Assembly (NCBI GenBank): GCA_937899895.1
Contig: CALBQR010000019.1
Location: 1-64,000 of the forward strand
Source of the DNA: an uncultured Alistipes sp.
GTDB lineage: Bacteria; Bacteroidota; Bacteroidia; Bacteroidales; Rikenellaceae
DNA length: 64,000 nt
Reading direction: 5' to 3'
The notes beneath the pieces were generated by a model. The model worked only from the letters and a program-made list of their open reading frames with translations, made no database searches and had not been told where the DNA came from. The position numbers and the translations under genes were made by a program. Below are positions 16,406-25,474 of the stretch, one piece after another (the first letter of the stretch is position 1; each line of letters starts with the position of its first letter).

Positions 16406-19400
16406 CTATTCGGCAGTCAATCGGATCAGGTTGTTCTCCTCGACACCGATCGAACGATAGAAATCATTCATCTCGGCAACGATCTCGCGGCGGCCATAGC
16501 GTGCGGCAGTCAGATAAAGACCCTCGTAAAGTTCCAATTTCTCGTCAAGAACGGGATCGATAAGCGACTGCTTGTTGCCGTCGAAACGGGCGTAGTAGTC
16601 AATATGCTCAATCAGCTGGCGGGCATAGTCGCGTAGGATTGCATCGGCCTTCTCCTCGCCACCGGCCTCGTAGTAGCCCTCGATGATGGGCAGCGTACTC
16701 ATCTCGGAGTATTCGAGCTGCGTGAAGGGCAGACGCTCGACAGCCGTATCGAGAACTTTCAGCGCACGCTCCTTATCGCCCTCTATCACAAGCTCTTTTG
16801 CCAAAGCTGCGAAGCCGTCGCGGGCGTGAGCAACGTTGAGGTTATAGGTAACAAAACCATCGACATAGACTCTCTCGTCGGCGATATTTCCGTAGCGGAA
16901 CTTCTCCATCATCAGCGGATAGGTGTAGTCGGTATCGATGCGACCGATAACGCTGTTACGCGATGTGAGAGGGGTAAAGATCGGCACAAGGCGGTACGAG
17001 TAACCGTCGAACTGCAAGTAGGGCAGCAGACCGAACTTCTGCAACGAATAGATCTGTGTGAAGTAGATCGGGCGTTTCCAATCGAAGTGCGCCAACATAT
17101 CGAGGAACATCAGATCCGACTTCTCGATCGCGGTCTTGCCCTCGCTGATGCTGATATAGACCGTATCAACCATCAGGTGAGCATCCTTCTCGCTGACGAT
17201 GCCGCTTGCCAGAGCATTCTCCTTATTTACGGGCAGAGCCAAGATGCGGGCAGGGATGTAGTCGTTCCAACTGCCGTCGCTCATCTGCACCTTCGAGTGG
17301 CGATCCTCGCTTGCCACGAAATCGATGACATCGCTCAATTCGACGGGGCGTTCAAAGCGATTAATAACGGGTACCAATTCGTTGCAATAGGTATATTTCT
17401 CGCGCGGCAGAGTGAAGGGAACGGGTGCGGCATTGTTCGAGCGAATACGCATCTGGTCGATATACCACTCTGCGCCCAGATAGCTCATATTCATCACCTT
17501 AACATCGTGGCGCACACCCTCGACCTCCTGATTGTACCAGAGTGGGAAGGTATCGTTATCGCCGAAGTTGAGAATGATCGAGTTGGGAAGAGTCGATTCG
17601 AGGTAGTTGCTGCCGATGTCGCGGGCTACGTAGCGGTGGCTACGGTCGTGGTCATCCCAGTTCTCGGTTGCAAGAACAGTCGGCACAACGGCACATATTG
17701 CGGTTGCCGTCAGGGCGATTGCTACACCGTTACGCTTTGTGAGGCGAGCCAACGCATCGCGCACAGCCAATACGCCCAAGCCGATCCAGATCGAGAAGGC
17801 GTAGAACGAGCCTGCATAGACGTAGTCGCGCTCACGCGGCTCCGAGGGCGAGGTGTTGAAATAGACAACCAGCGCGATACCCATCATTATAAAGAGCCAC
17901 ATCACGATCGAGAAGTTTTTCGGATCGCGATTGAGCTGATAGATCAGACCCAGCAGGCCCAGCAGGAAGGGCAAGAAATAGTAGGTATTTCGACCCTTAT
18001 TCGAGGCCAAATCGTCGGGGATATTGTCCTGCGGACCGAGGTAAAGCTCGTCGATAAAGCGGATGCCCGACAGCCAATTGCCATCGGTCAGCGTCGAGGT
18101 GCTTGCCTGGCGATCGTTCTGGCGACCGACGAAGTTCCAGAGGAAGTATCGCCAATACATATAGTTGAGTTGGTACGAGAAGAAGAAGTGCAGATTCTCG
18201 CCAAATGTCGGCTCAACAAACGAACGCTGCTGCCCGCTCTCATCGAGGAAGGTAACGCGGCGACCGAAATCGGGCACATCGACCTTTATGGGGCGACCCG
18301 CCTCATCGCGGAGTATATTGCCATCTTTATCACGCGCAAAGTCGTTACGGGTACGATACGAGCCCCAAGCCTCATACTCGCGGCTATCTTTGTGGGCATT
18401 CCACATACGCGGGAAGAGGTGCTTGTGCTCATCGGGGAAGACATAACCGCTCAAAACCTCCTTCTTGTGGTACTTGCCGTCGTTGCCAACGTAGTAGGCA
18501 TCTTCGGTTGTAACATCGAGGATCGGAGTCGAGTAGTAGGCTCCGTAGAGCAGCGGACGTGCGCCATACTGATCACGATTCAGTACCGAGAGCAGAGCGT
18601 AGGGGTTGTTGGGATTGTTGCTGTTCATCGGGGGATTTGCCACCGCGCGAATGGTCATCGAGGCATACGAACTGTAACCGAGCATAATGACCGTTACGGC
18701 CAATGCGATGGTGTTGAGCAGCACCTTGCCCTTTTTGTGGGTAAACCACACGGCTGCGCCCAATGCAGCAAAGAGGGCGAAGACGAAGAAGATCATACCC
18801 GAATTGACCGGCAGACCCAACGAATTGACAAACATATAATCGACTGCCGCACCCACAGCGACCGTATAGGGGATCAAAATGCCATTTACAGCCAACAGAA
18901 TCGCACCCGCCACGCAGGTTGCCACGACAACGCCTTTCAGCGTGATTGTCTGCCACTTGCGGAAGTAGTAGATAAATACCAACGCAGGGATCGTCAGCAA
19001 GTTAAGGATATGGACACCGATCGAAAGGCCCATCAGATATGCGATCAGAATCAGCCAGCGATTGGCGTGCGGCTCATCGGCTGCATCCTCCCATTTGAGC
19101 ATTGCCCACACCACCAGAGCCGTAAACATCGACGAGAGGGCATAGACCTCGCCCTCGACAGCCGAGAACCAGAAGGTATCGGTGAAGGTGTATGCCAGGG
19201 CACCTACTGCGCCTGCGCCGAGAATGGCCCAAATTGAGCCGTTGGTCAGCTCACGACCCGATGCGGTGTAGATGCGGCGAGCCAAGTGGGTAATGGTCCA
19301 GAAGAGGAACAGAATACAGAAACCGCTTGCGATCGACGACATCGCATTGACCATCATCGCCAACGAGTCGGTCGAGGGTGCGAAGAGCATAAACAGACGC

Positions 19401-19582
19401 GCCAACATCATAAAGAGCGGTGCACCGGGAGGGTGTCCCACTTCGAGCTTATAAGATGTAGCGATAAATTCGGCGCAGTCCCAAAGGCTTGCGGTCGGTT
19501 CCATTGTCAGCAGATAGACCATTGTTGCGATTGCAAAGACGATCCAGCCTGCTAATGTGTTGAGTTTCTTGAAGTTATTCAT
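16406..19582 (-). CDS. DUF2723 (GT117/TMEM260-like) multi-membrane protein, probable glycosyltransferase
   Basis: 1058-residue protein. The N-terminal half has about 10-12 hydrophobic helices and the C-terminal half is soluble and probably periplasmic. The start carries the family signature WDCAEFIATSYKLEVGHPPG (about 34-53), in the loop where GT-C enzymes place their catalytic acid. Relatives include human TMEM260, an O-mannosyltransferase, and bacterial members are thought to glycosylate secreted proteins, a common trait in Bacteroidota. The acceptor is unknown. Monocistronic, with its own promoter box and terminator. Confidence 0.88.
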   Translation of the reverse strand: MNNFKKLNTLAGWIVFAIATMVYLLTMEPTASLWDCAEFIATSYKLEVGHPPGAPLFMMLARLFMLFAPSTDSLAMMVNAMSSIASGFCILFLFWTITHLARRIYTASGRELTNGSIWAILGAGAVGALAYTFTDTFWFSAVEGEVYALSSMFTALVVWAMLKWEDAADEPHANRWLILIAYLMGLSIGVHILNLLTIPALVFIYYFRKWQTITLKGVVVATCVAGAILLAVNGILIPYTVAVGAAVDYMFVNSLGLPVNSGMIFFVFALFAALGAAVWFTHKKGKVLLNTIALAVTVIMLGYSSYASMTIRAVANPPMNSNNPNNPYALLSVLNRDQYGARPLLYGAYYSTPILDVTTEDAYYVGNDGKYHKKEVLSGYVFPDEHKHLFPRMWNAHKDSREYEAWGSYRTRNDFARDKDGNILRDEAGRPIKVDVPDFGRRVTFLDESGQQRSFVEPTFGENLHFFFSYQLNYMYWRYFLWNFVGRQNDRQASTSTLTDGNWLSGIRFIDELYLGPQDNIPDDLASNKGRNTYYFLPFLLGLLGLIYQLNRDPKNFSIVMWLFIMMGIALVVYFNTSPSEPRERDYVYAGSFYAFSIWIGLGVLAVRDALARLTKRNGVAIALTATAICAVVPTVLATENWDDHDRSHRYVARDIGSNYLESTLPNSIILNFGDNDTFPLWYNQEVEGVRHDVKVMNMSYLGAEWYIDQMRIRSNNAAPVPFTLPREKYTYCNELVPVINRFERPVELSDVIDFVASEDRHSKVQMSDGSWNDYIPARILALPVNKENALASGIVSEKDAHLMVDTVYISISEGKTAIEKSDLMFLDMLAHFDWKRPIYFTQIYSLQKFGLLPYLQFDGYSYRLVPIFTPLTSRNSVIGRIDTDYTYPLMMEKFRYGNIADERVYVDGFVTYNLNVAHARDGFAALAKELVIEGDKERALKVLDTAVERLPFTQLEYSEMSTLPIIEGYYEAGGEEKADAILRDYARQLIEHIDYYARFDGNKQSLIDPVLDEKLELYEGLYLTAARYGRREIVAEMNDFYRSIGVEENNLIRLTAE

Positions 19583-19615
19583 AAATTGAATTATATTCGC
19601 TTATATTCCAAACTA

Positions 19616-19623
19616 CAAATGTA
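19616..19623 (-). promoter_or_regulatory. Bacteroidota -7 box TACATTTG for the DUF2723 gene
   Basis: TACATTTG on the minus strand, 34 bp before the start at 19582. Confidence 0.5.
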
Positions 19624-19715
19624 CTAAAATAACGTCGAACTTCAATTTTTATTTGACCGAAACAGAGAAAAGTTTTGCAATTCAGCCCTTTTACGACACT
19701 TCTGTTCGATCTTGA

Positions 19716-19790
19716 CGCTCCGTTTTTTGAGGATAGCGCACCCCGTTTTTTTTGAGGGTAGCACGCTCCGCTTTTTTGAGCGACCTTCTC
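19716..19790. repeat. Three imperfect tandem copies of a T-rich unit of about 25 bp
   Basis: The unit reads roughly (C)CG-T6/8-GAGG(A/G)TAGC(G/A)C and recurs around 19717, 19741 and 19766, the last copy diverging after TTTTTTGAG. It lies in the 308-bp gap between the DUF2723 gene and the acyl-CoA ligase terminator. No open frame covers it. Confidence 0.5.
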
Positions 19791-19811
19791 AGTTCCGCGC
19801 CCCAATAAAAA

Positions 19812-19840
19812 AGACCTATCCGAACTTGTCGAATAGGTCT
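19812..19840 (-). terminator. Intrinsic terminator after the acyl-CoA ligase gene
   Basis: AGACCTAT (19812-19819) pairs with ATAGGTCT (19833-19840). On the minus strand it is followed by TTTTTTATT, 50 bp after the stop at 19891. Confidence 0.75.
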
Positions 19841-19890
19841 CGCTTAATTATTGATAGCAGAACGAATGTCGGTCTGCTAAATTGGACAGT

Positions 19891-21507
19891 CTATTTCTTC
19901 TCCTGCTTCTTGCGGTTGTTGTACAAGAAACGCTTGATCTTCATCGAAGGGGTCTTCTGGAACTCATCGACCTCCTCAACTTCGGCAATGCGCGAGAACT
20001 TATTTACCTGCGAATTGACGTACTGCATAACCTCCTTCTTAACCTCCTCCATCTTCTCGGTGAGGTCATCCTTGAAGTCGTAGTAGCGACGCTCCAACTC
20101 CTCGCGGTTGAAATTCACAAGGGCAACCAGATGGCCCTCCTCCATCGTTACGATCGACTCGGCAACCAACGAGTTGCTGTTGATTACGTGCTCGATCTCT
20201 TCGGGATAGATATTCTCACCGCTGGGGCCTACGATCATACTATTGACACGACCCTTGATGTAGATATAACCATCTTCGTCGATCTTTGCAATATCCTTGG
20301 TGCGGAACCAACCATCCTCGGTAAATACCTCTGCCGTAATTTCGGGGTTCTTGTAGTAGCCCTGCATTACGCACGGGGTCTTAACCACCAGCTCGCCTTC
20401 ACCCTTTTCGTTCAGGTTATCAAGACGTACCTCGACACCCTCCATTACAGGACCGGTCGAAGAGAGACGGGTCAAACCGGGCAGCGCACCTGCAATCAGC
20501 GGAGCAGTCTCGGTCAGACCGTAGCCGATCGCGTAGTTGAACTTACCATCAAGCAGGAACTGCTCGGCCTGCGGATCGAGCTTCGCGCCACCGATGCCGA
20601 GGAAGCGAACGCGACCACCAAAGACCTTGGCAAGTTTAGTCGACGCTACGCGGTGCAGCAGACGGCGCGTAGGAGCCCAACCATAGAGCGTGCGGGTGAT
20701 AGCCTTCGAGTTGAAGGTCGCCAATACCTGATGCTTGAAGATCTTCTCGATAATCAGCGGTACGATCAGCATAATCGTCGGGCGCACCTGCTTCAATGCG
20801 GGCAGCAGTACCGACACCGTGGGCGGACGATCCAGATAGGTTACATTCGAGCCACGCGACATCGGGAAGAGCATACCGAGCGAGCACTCGTAGGTGTGCG
20901 ACAGAGGCAGCACCGAGAGCCACACATCGTCGCGATGAATCGGGTAGAGCTGCTGCAACAGATGCAACTGCGAGCAGAGGCTGTAATGGGTATGCATCAC
21001 GCCTTTGGGCGACGAGGTTGTGCCTGAGGTGTAGATGATTGCGGCCAGATCCTCCGGTTTGGGATCGGCCATCGAGCCCTGCTCATTGACATTCTGCGCC
21101 AATACGCTGAGGTTCTTTGTGCGGATTACGATATTCGACTTGGCAACGCGCTCCTTCGAGACTTTGGTGTAGAGTTTGTCCGAAACGCAGAGTGCCTTTG
21201 CCTCCGAATGTTCGAGAATTTTTTCGAGTTCGACCTCCGAAAAATCGGGCAGAATAGGAACGATAACCATACCTGCCGATACGGTTGCCATATAGCAAAC
21301 GGCCCAGTTTGAGTGGCTTGAACTATACAGAGCGACCTTGTCGCCCTCACGAAGACCTGCGCCAACGAGCATCTCTTTTACCTTTTCGACACGTTCGCCC
21401 AGCTCCTTAAAAGTCATTTTGGTATTGCCAAGCATCTGCGAGCACATTAGGTCGGAATACTTCTCGACGCTCTGCTTTAACATCTCGGCAAGAGTTCTAA
21501 AAGACAT
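19891..21507 (-). CDS. Long-chain acyl-CoA synthetase (AMP-forming)
   Basis: 538-residue enzyme that activates fatty acids to acyl-CoA through an acyl-adenylate. It has the AMP-binding signature IIYTSGTTSSPKGVMHTH (about 173-190), the YGLTET motif, and GWFRTKDIAKIDEDGYIYI followed by the GRVNSMIVGPSGENIYPEEIE hinge region. The C-terminus is Lys/Glu-rich. The substrate chain length cannot be read. It is divergent from queG, with an 88-bp gap holding a box for each direction. Confidence 0.9.
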   Translation of the reverse strand: MSFRTLAEMLKQSVEKYSDLMCSQMLGNTKMTFKELGERVEKVKEMLVGAGLREGDKVALYSSSHSNWAVCYMATVSAGMVIVPILPDFSEVELEKILEHSEAKALCVSDKLYTKVSKERVAKSNIVIRTKNLSVLAQNVNEQGSMADPKPEDLAAIIYTSGTTSSPKGVMHTHYSLCSQLHLLQQLYPIHRDDVWLSVLPLSHTYECSLGMLFPMSRGSNVTYLDRPPTVSVLLPALKQVRPTIMLIVPLIIEKIFKHQVLATFNSKAITRTLYGWAPTRRLLHRVASTKLAKVFGGRVRFLGIGGAKLDPQAEQFLLDGKFNYAIGYGLTETAPLIAGALPGLTRLSSTGPVMEGVEVRLDNLNEKGEGELVVKTPCVMQGYYKNPEITAEVFTEDGWFRTKDIAKIDEDGYIYIKGRVNSMIVGPSGENIYPEEIEHVINSNSLVAESIVTMEEGHLVALVNFNREELERRYYDFKDDLTEKMEEVKKEVMQYVNSQVNKFSRIAEVEEVDEFQKTPSMKIKRFLYNNRKKQEKK

Positions 21508-21539
21508 ATTTTTTCAACTTTAATACGTGTTATAAAACG

Positions 21540-21547
21540 CAAAGTTA
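21540..21547 (-). promoter_or_regulatory. Bacteroidota -7 box TAACTTTG for the acyl-CoA ligase
   Basis: TAACTTTG on the minus strand, 33 bp before the start at 21507. Confidence 0.5.
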
Positions 21548-21569
21548 CTAATTTTTATTATTTTAACGC

Positions 21570-21577
21570 TACATTTG
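21570..21577 (+). promoter_or_regulatory. Bacteroidota -7 box TACATTTG for queG
   Basis: TACATTTG, 19 bp before the queG start at 21596. This implies a very short leader. Confidence 0.5.
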
Positions 21578-21595
21578 TAACCTAAAATTACATTT

Positions 21596-22513
21596 ATGCT
21601 CAACAAAGAGAGGATATACGCATTGGCTCGTGAGGTGGGATTTTCGCTTTGCGGGGTCGCAAAGTGCAGATATTTAGATGTTTCGCATCGACGTTTTGAC
21701 CAATGGCTGACTCGTGGCGATGGCGACGGATTGGAGTATATGCAACGCAATATCGAGAAGCGTTTTGACCCTTCGCAGCTTGTTGAGGGTGCAAAGACGG
21801 TCATTGTCTGCGCTTTGAACTATCGCAATCCGATTACAAACGGATATGCTGCCGAGGCGCATTGCAAGATTGCCTCTTATGCCTGCACGATAGATTATCA
21901 CCACACCATAAAGGCGATGTTGCACGAGATGTTTGCCCGTCTGCGTGAGGAGAGTCCGCAACTCGTCGGTCGTGCCTTTGTCGATTCGGCTCCGCTGGCC
22001 GAGAAGAGTTGGGCTGTTGAGGCGGGACTCGGCTGGATCGGTCGCCAATCGTTGCTCGTTACGCGAGAGTTCGGAACGACGCTGCTGCTTGGCGAACTTG
22101 TGCTGTGCGATGAGGCGGATAGCTACGACGAGCCCTTCGTGGGCGATGGCTGTGGCACGTGCCGCCGTTGTATCGATGCCTGCCCGAACTGCGCGATTGG
22201 CAACGATCGCACGATCGACTCGCGCCGTTGCATTTCGCGCCTTACAATCGAGCGCGGGGAGTCGATCCCTGCCGATTGCAGGCTCAATGGCTGGATATTC
22301 GGTTGCGAGGAGTGTCAGAATGTCTGCCCCTACAACCACGCCAAGCCCACGGCAACCCATTCGGCAATTGCGCCTACATTCGATCCGCGCGAGATTGCGC
22401 CCGTGCAGTGGCAGACGATGAGCGATGAGGAGTTTGCCGAACGCTTTGGTCGTACCCCGATGGCGCGTAGTGGTCGTGAGCGTATTCTCCGTGCAATAGA
22501 ACTCTCCGAATAG
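21596..22513 (+). CDS. queG: Epoxyqueuosine reductase
   Basis: Performs the last step of queuosine synthesis in tRNA, reducing epoxyqueuosine with a cobalamin and two 4Fe-4S clusters. This 305-residue protein has the QueG core VDSAPLAEKSWAVEAGLGWI and GELVLCDEAD, then two cluster motifs: CGTCRRCIDACP and CEECQNVCPYNH. The dependence on cobalamin gives one possible use for the BtuFCD-like importer at 5826-8711. Monocistronic, ending at a shared terminator with eno. Confidence 0.95.
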   Translation: MLNKERIYALAREVGFSLCGVAKCRYLDVSHRRFDQWLTRGDGDGLEYMQRNIEKRFDPSQLVEGAKTVIVCALNYRNPITNGYAAEAHCKIASYACTIDYHHTIKAMLHEMFARLREESPQLVGRAFVDSAPLAEKSWAVEAGLGWIGRQSLLVTREFGTTLLLGELVLCDEADSYDEPFVGDGCGTCRRCIDACPNCAIGNDRTIDSRRCISRLTIERGESIPADCRLNGWIFGCEECQNVCPYNHAKPTATHSAIAPTFDPREIAPVQWQTMSDEEFAERFGRTPMARSGRERILRAIELSE

Positions 22514-22587
22514 AACGTTCAGCTCGAAAAGTTGCACAGCAGCAGAGGTGTGTTTGTGCCGATATTTATACCTTCTATATATAGAAG

Positions 22588-22615
22588 AAAGGGCCGCGTC
22601 GAAACGCAGCCCTTT
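22588..22615. terminator. Bidirectional terminator between queG and eno
   Basis: AAAGGGC (22588-22594) pairs with GCCCTTT (22609-22615), with an inner GCGT/ACGC stem. T-rich sequence follows on both strands. A 14-bp AT palindrome (22573-22586) lies just before it. Confidence 0.75.
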
Positions 22616-22637
22616 TCTCATTTGAAAGCAAATCGAA

Positions 22638-23924
22638 TTACTTGCGATAAACCTTCTTGTAACCGTAGATAGCCTCGTCGCCGAGCTCCTCCTCGATACG
22701 GAGCAGCTGGTTGTACTTAGCCATACGATCCGAACGCGACATCGAACCGGTCTTGATCTGACCAGAGTTGGTTGCAACTGCGATGTCAGCGATGGTCGAA
22801 TCCTCGGTCTCACCCGAACGGTGCGAAGTAACCGAAGTGTAACCTGCGCGGTGAGCCATCTCGATAGCGTCGAGAGTCTCGGTCAGCGAACCGATCTGGT
22901 TAACCTTGATCAGAATCGAGTTACCGCAACCCAGCTCGATACCCTTCTTCAAGAACTCAACGTTGGTAACGAACAGGTCATCACCTACCAGCTGGCACTT
23001 GTCGCCGATAGCTGCGGTGAGCTGCTGCCAGCCCTCCCAGTCGTTCTCGCTCATACCGTCCTCGATCGAGTCGATGGGGTACTTCTCAACCAGACCCTTC
23101 AAGTACTCAACCTGCTCAGCCGAAGTGCGCTTTGCACCCTTCTCGCCCTCGAACTTGGTGTAGTCGTAGATGCCATCCTTGTAGAACTCCGACGAAGCGC
23201 AGTCCATACCGATCATAACGTCCTTACCGGGAACGTAACCAGCCTTCTCGATAGCCTTGATGATCGAATCCAGAGCGTCCTCGGTACCCTCCAATGCGGG
23301 AGCGAAACCACCCTCATCACCTACTGCGGTCGAGAGGTTACGATCGTGCAGAACCTTCTTCAAAGCGTGGAATACCTCAGCACCCATACGCAGACCCTCC
23401 TTGAAGGTGGGAGCGCCAACGGGGCGAATCATAAACTCCTGGAATGCGATAGGAGCGTCCGAGTGCGAACCACCGTTGATGATGTTCATCATAGGAACGG
23501 GCAGAGTCTTTGCGTTGGTACCGCCGATGTAGCGATACAGCGGAAGACCGAAGTAGTCAGCAGCAGCGCGTGCAACTGCCAACGATACGCCGAGGATAGC
23601 ATTTGCGCCGAGGTTGCTCTTGGTCTTGGTGCCGTCGAGCTCGATCATAGTCATGTCGATACCAACCTGATCGGTAACGTTCATACCTACGATCTCCTTT
23701 GCGATGATCTCATTTACGTTCTTAACAGCCTTCTCAACGCCCTTACCGAGGTAGCGGTTCTTGTCGCCGTCGCGAAGCTCCAAAGCCTCGTTCTCGCCGG
23801 TCGATGCGCCGCTGGGAACTGCTGCACGGCCAAATGCGCCGCTTGCGGTTGCTACTTCAACTTCGATGGTCGGGTTGCCGCGCGAGTCAAGGATCTCACG
23901 TGCGTGAACACTAATGATTTGCAT
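22638..23924 (-). CDS. eno: Enolase
   Basis: Converts 2-phosphoglycerate to phosphoenolpyruvate in glycolysis. This 428-residue protein has the normal family length and is collinear with it: the N-terminus holds REILDSRGNPTIEVEV, the central part GDEGGFAP, and the signature ILIKVNQIGSLTET is followed by SHRSGETEDSTIADIAV. No anomalies. The promoter is a full Bacteroidota match at 23995-24024. Confidence 0.98.
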   Translation of the reverse strand: MQIISVHAREILDSRGNPTIEVEVATASGAFGRAAVPSGASTGENEALELRDGDKNRYLGKGVEKAVKNVNEIIAKEIVGMNVTDQVGIDMTMIELDGTKTKSNLGANAILGVSLAVARAAADYFGLPLYRYIGGTNAKTLPVPMMNIINGGSHSDAPIAFQEFMIRPVGAPTFKEGLRMGAEVFHALKKVLHDRNLSTAVGDEGGFAPALEGTEDALDSIIKAIEKAGYVPGKDVMIGMDCASSEFYKDGIYDYTKFEGEKGAKRTSAEQVEYLKGLVEKYPIDSIEDGMSENDWEGWQQLTAAIGDKCQLVGDDLFVTNVEFLKKGIELGCGNSILIKVNQIGSLTETLDAIEMAHRAGYTSVTSHRSGETEDSTIADIAVATNSGQIKTGSMSRSDRMAKYNQLLRIEEELGDEAIYGYKKVYRK

Positions 23925-23994
23925 AGTTGTAATTTGTTGTTAATTAGTTATTGTTTATATGTGCTTATATTTGCTTTACATACAATTTGCGTTG

Positions 23995-24024
23995 CAAATT
24001 TACGGTTTTCTTTCGAATCTCAAA
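23995..24024 (-). promoter_or_regulatory. Bacteroidota promoter for eno
   Basis: On the minus strand TTTG (24021-24024), an 18-bp spacer and TAAATTTG (23995-24002), 71 bp before the start. Confidence 0.7.
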
Positions 24025-24040
24025 AGAAAATTGCCCGCAA

Positions 24041-25201
24041 TCAATCACCTTTATACATTTTATCGACAATAACGGTTACTGCGCCGTCGCCCGTAACGTT
24101 TGTGGCGGTGCCGAAACTATCCATTGCGATATAGAGGGCGATCATCAATCCGATCTGCATCTCATCGAAGCCGAGCATCGATTCGAGCACACCGACAGCC
24201 GCCATAATTGCACCGCCCGGCACACCGGGAGCGGCCACCATCGTTACACCCAACATCATAATAAAGGCCGACATATCGAGCACCGAAACGCCGTTGCCCG
24301 TCAGAATCATAATTGCTAACGCGCAAGCGACGATCTTCATCGTGCTACCCGACAGATGGATCGTGGCGCACAGCGGTACGGTGAATGATGCCAATTCGGG
24401 TCGCACACCCAATTTGAGGGTCTGTTCAAGCGTAACGGGGATCGTTGCCGCCGACGACTGCGTGCCGAGGGCCGTAAAGTAGGAGGTCAGCATCGTGCGC
24501 AACATCTTGAAGGGATTTTTCTTCGCCACCACGCCCGCAATCGAAAATTGTACCATAAGCAGCAGTACGGTCAGCGCGAAGATCAGAACGATCAATTTCA
24601 GGAACACGCCCATAATCGCCGCCACCTGCCCCGAAACGGTGATTTGCAGGAATATACCGAAGATATACAATGGCAATAGCGGTATGATTATGCCGGTGAT
24701 TACGGTTGTGATGATAGCCTTAAATTCGTCAAACGCGCTCTTGATGGTCTTCGCTTCGCAATAGGCGATACCCAAACCCATCACAAATGCAGCGATCAGG
24801 GCACTCATTACACCCATCAGTGGCGGCATATCGACTGTAAAATAGGGCGCGAGGGCCGCCGTCTGCTCACCCAGATCGGGCAGTTCGGCACCACGCAACA
24901 GAGTTGGGTAGATCGCCTCACACGCTCCATAGGTCATAAAGCCCGACATCAGCGTAAAGGCATAAGCCAATGCGGCGGTGATTGCCAGCAATCGGCCTGC
25001 ACTACGTCCCAAATCGGCAATACCGGGGGTAACCAATCCGATGATTAGCAGCGGAATGATGAACGAGAGGAAGTTGCCGAAAAGCGAGTTGAACGTTAGA
25101 AATACACGTGTGAGTGCATCGGGGAAGAATAGCCCGCAGAGCGTACCGAGCAAAATGGCTATGATAATTTTCGGGAGTAGGCCGAGCTTGGGCAATTTCA
25201 T
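24041..25201 (-). CDS. Dicarboxylate/amino acid:cation symporter (SDF family)
   Basis: 386-residue inner-membrane carrier with about eight helices and two re-entrant loops, of the GltP/DctA (DAACS) type. It has the C-terminal hallmark region with TQSSAATIPVT (the serine-rich re-entrant loop) and GAPGVPGGA-like MVAAPGVPGGAIM. It imports dicarboxylates or acidic or neutral amino acids with Na+ or H+; the exact substrate is unknown. The 273 bp upstream (25202-25474) hold only the terminator of the next operon and no clear TAnnTTTG box. Confidence 0.87.
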   Translation of the reverse strand: MKLPKLGLLPKIIIAILLGTLCGLFFPDALTRVFLTFNSLFGNFLSFIIPLLIIGLVTPGIADLGRSAGRLLAITAALAYAFTLMSGFMTYGACEAIYPTLLRGAELPDLGEQTAALAPYFTVDMPPLMGVMSALIAAFVMGLGIAYCEAKTIKSAFDEFKAIITTVITGIIIPLLPLYIFGIFLQITVSGQVAAIMGVFLKLIVLIFALTVLLLMVQFSIAGVVAKKNPFKMLRTMLTSYFTALGTQSSAATIPVTLEQTLKLGVRPELASFTVPLCATIHLSGSTMKIVACALAIMILTGNGVSVLDMSAFIMMLGVTMVAAPGVPGGAIMAAVGVLESMLGFDEMQIGLMIALYIAMDSFGTATNVTGDGAVTVIVDKMYKGD

Positions 25202-25352
25202 AAGTGAGGCGTTTTTTGTTGGTTATTGTTGTGATCGGAGGGCCACACACCTCTCCGAATATACAAAATTGCTAAAAAAAACTCATTTGTCCAAATACGT
25301 AGCCCGTTTTTTATTATTCTGCCTATCGCTACTCTGTTAGATATAAAAAAGG

Positions 25353-25382
25353 GACCGAGGGCGACATCCGTCGGCCTCGGTC
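25353..25382 (-). terminator. Intrinsic terminator of the pilus-like operon
   Basis: GACCGAGG (25353-25360) pairs with CCTCGGTC (25375-25382). On the minus strand it is followed by CCTTTTTTATATC, about 90 bp after the stop of the last operon gene. Confidence 0.7.
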
Positions 25383-25474
25383 TGCGAGAATAAAAAAGGG
25401 AGTGAGAAATATTGCCGAACGACCGAAAACGCCACATTCGCAGCCGATCGACAATTGGGAGTTATTAATTGAAA

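Noticed and set aside
16826..19237. 803-codon open frame on the plus strand
   Set aside because: It is antisense to the DUF2723 gene and has no recognisable motif. It stays open because the real gene avoids codons whose complement is a stop.
22821..24134. 437-codon plus-strand frame
   Set aside because: Antisense to enolase, which is unambiguous. The translation has no family features.
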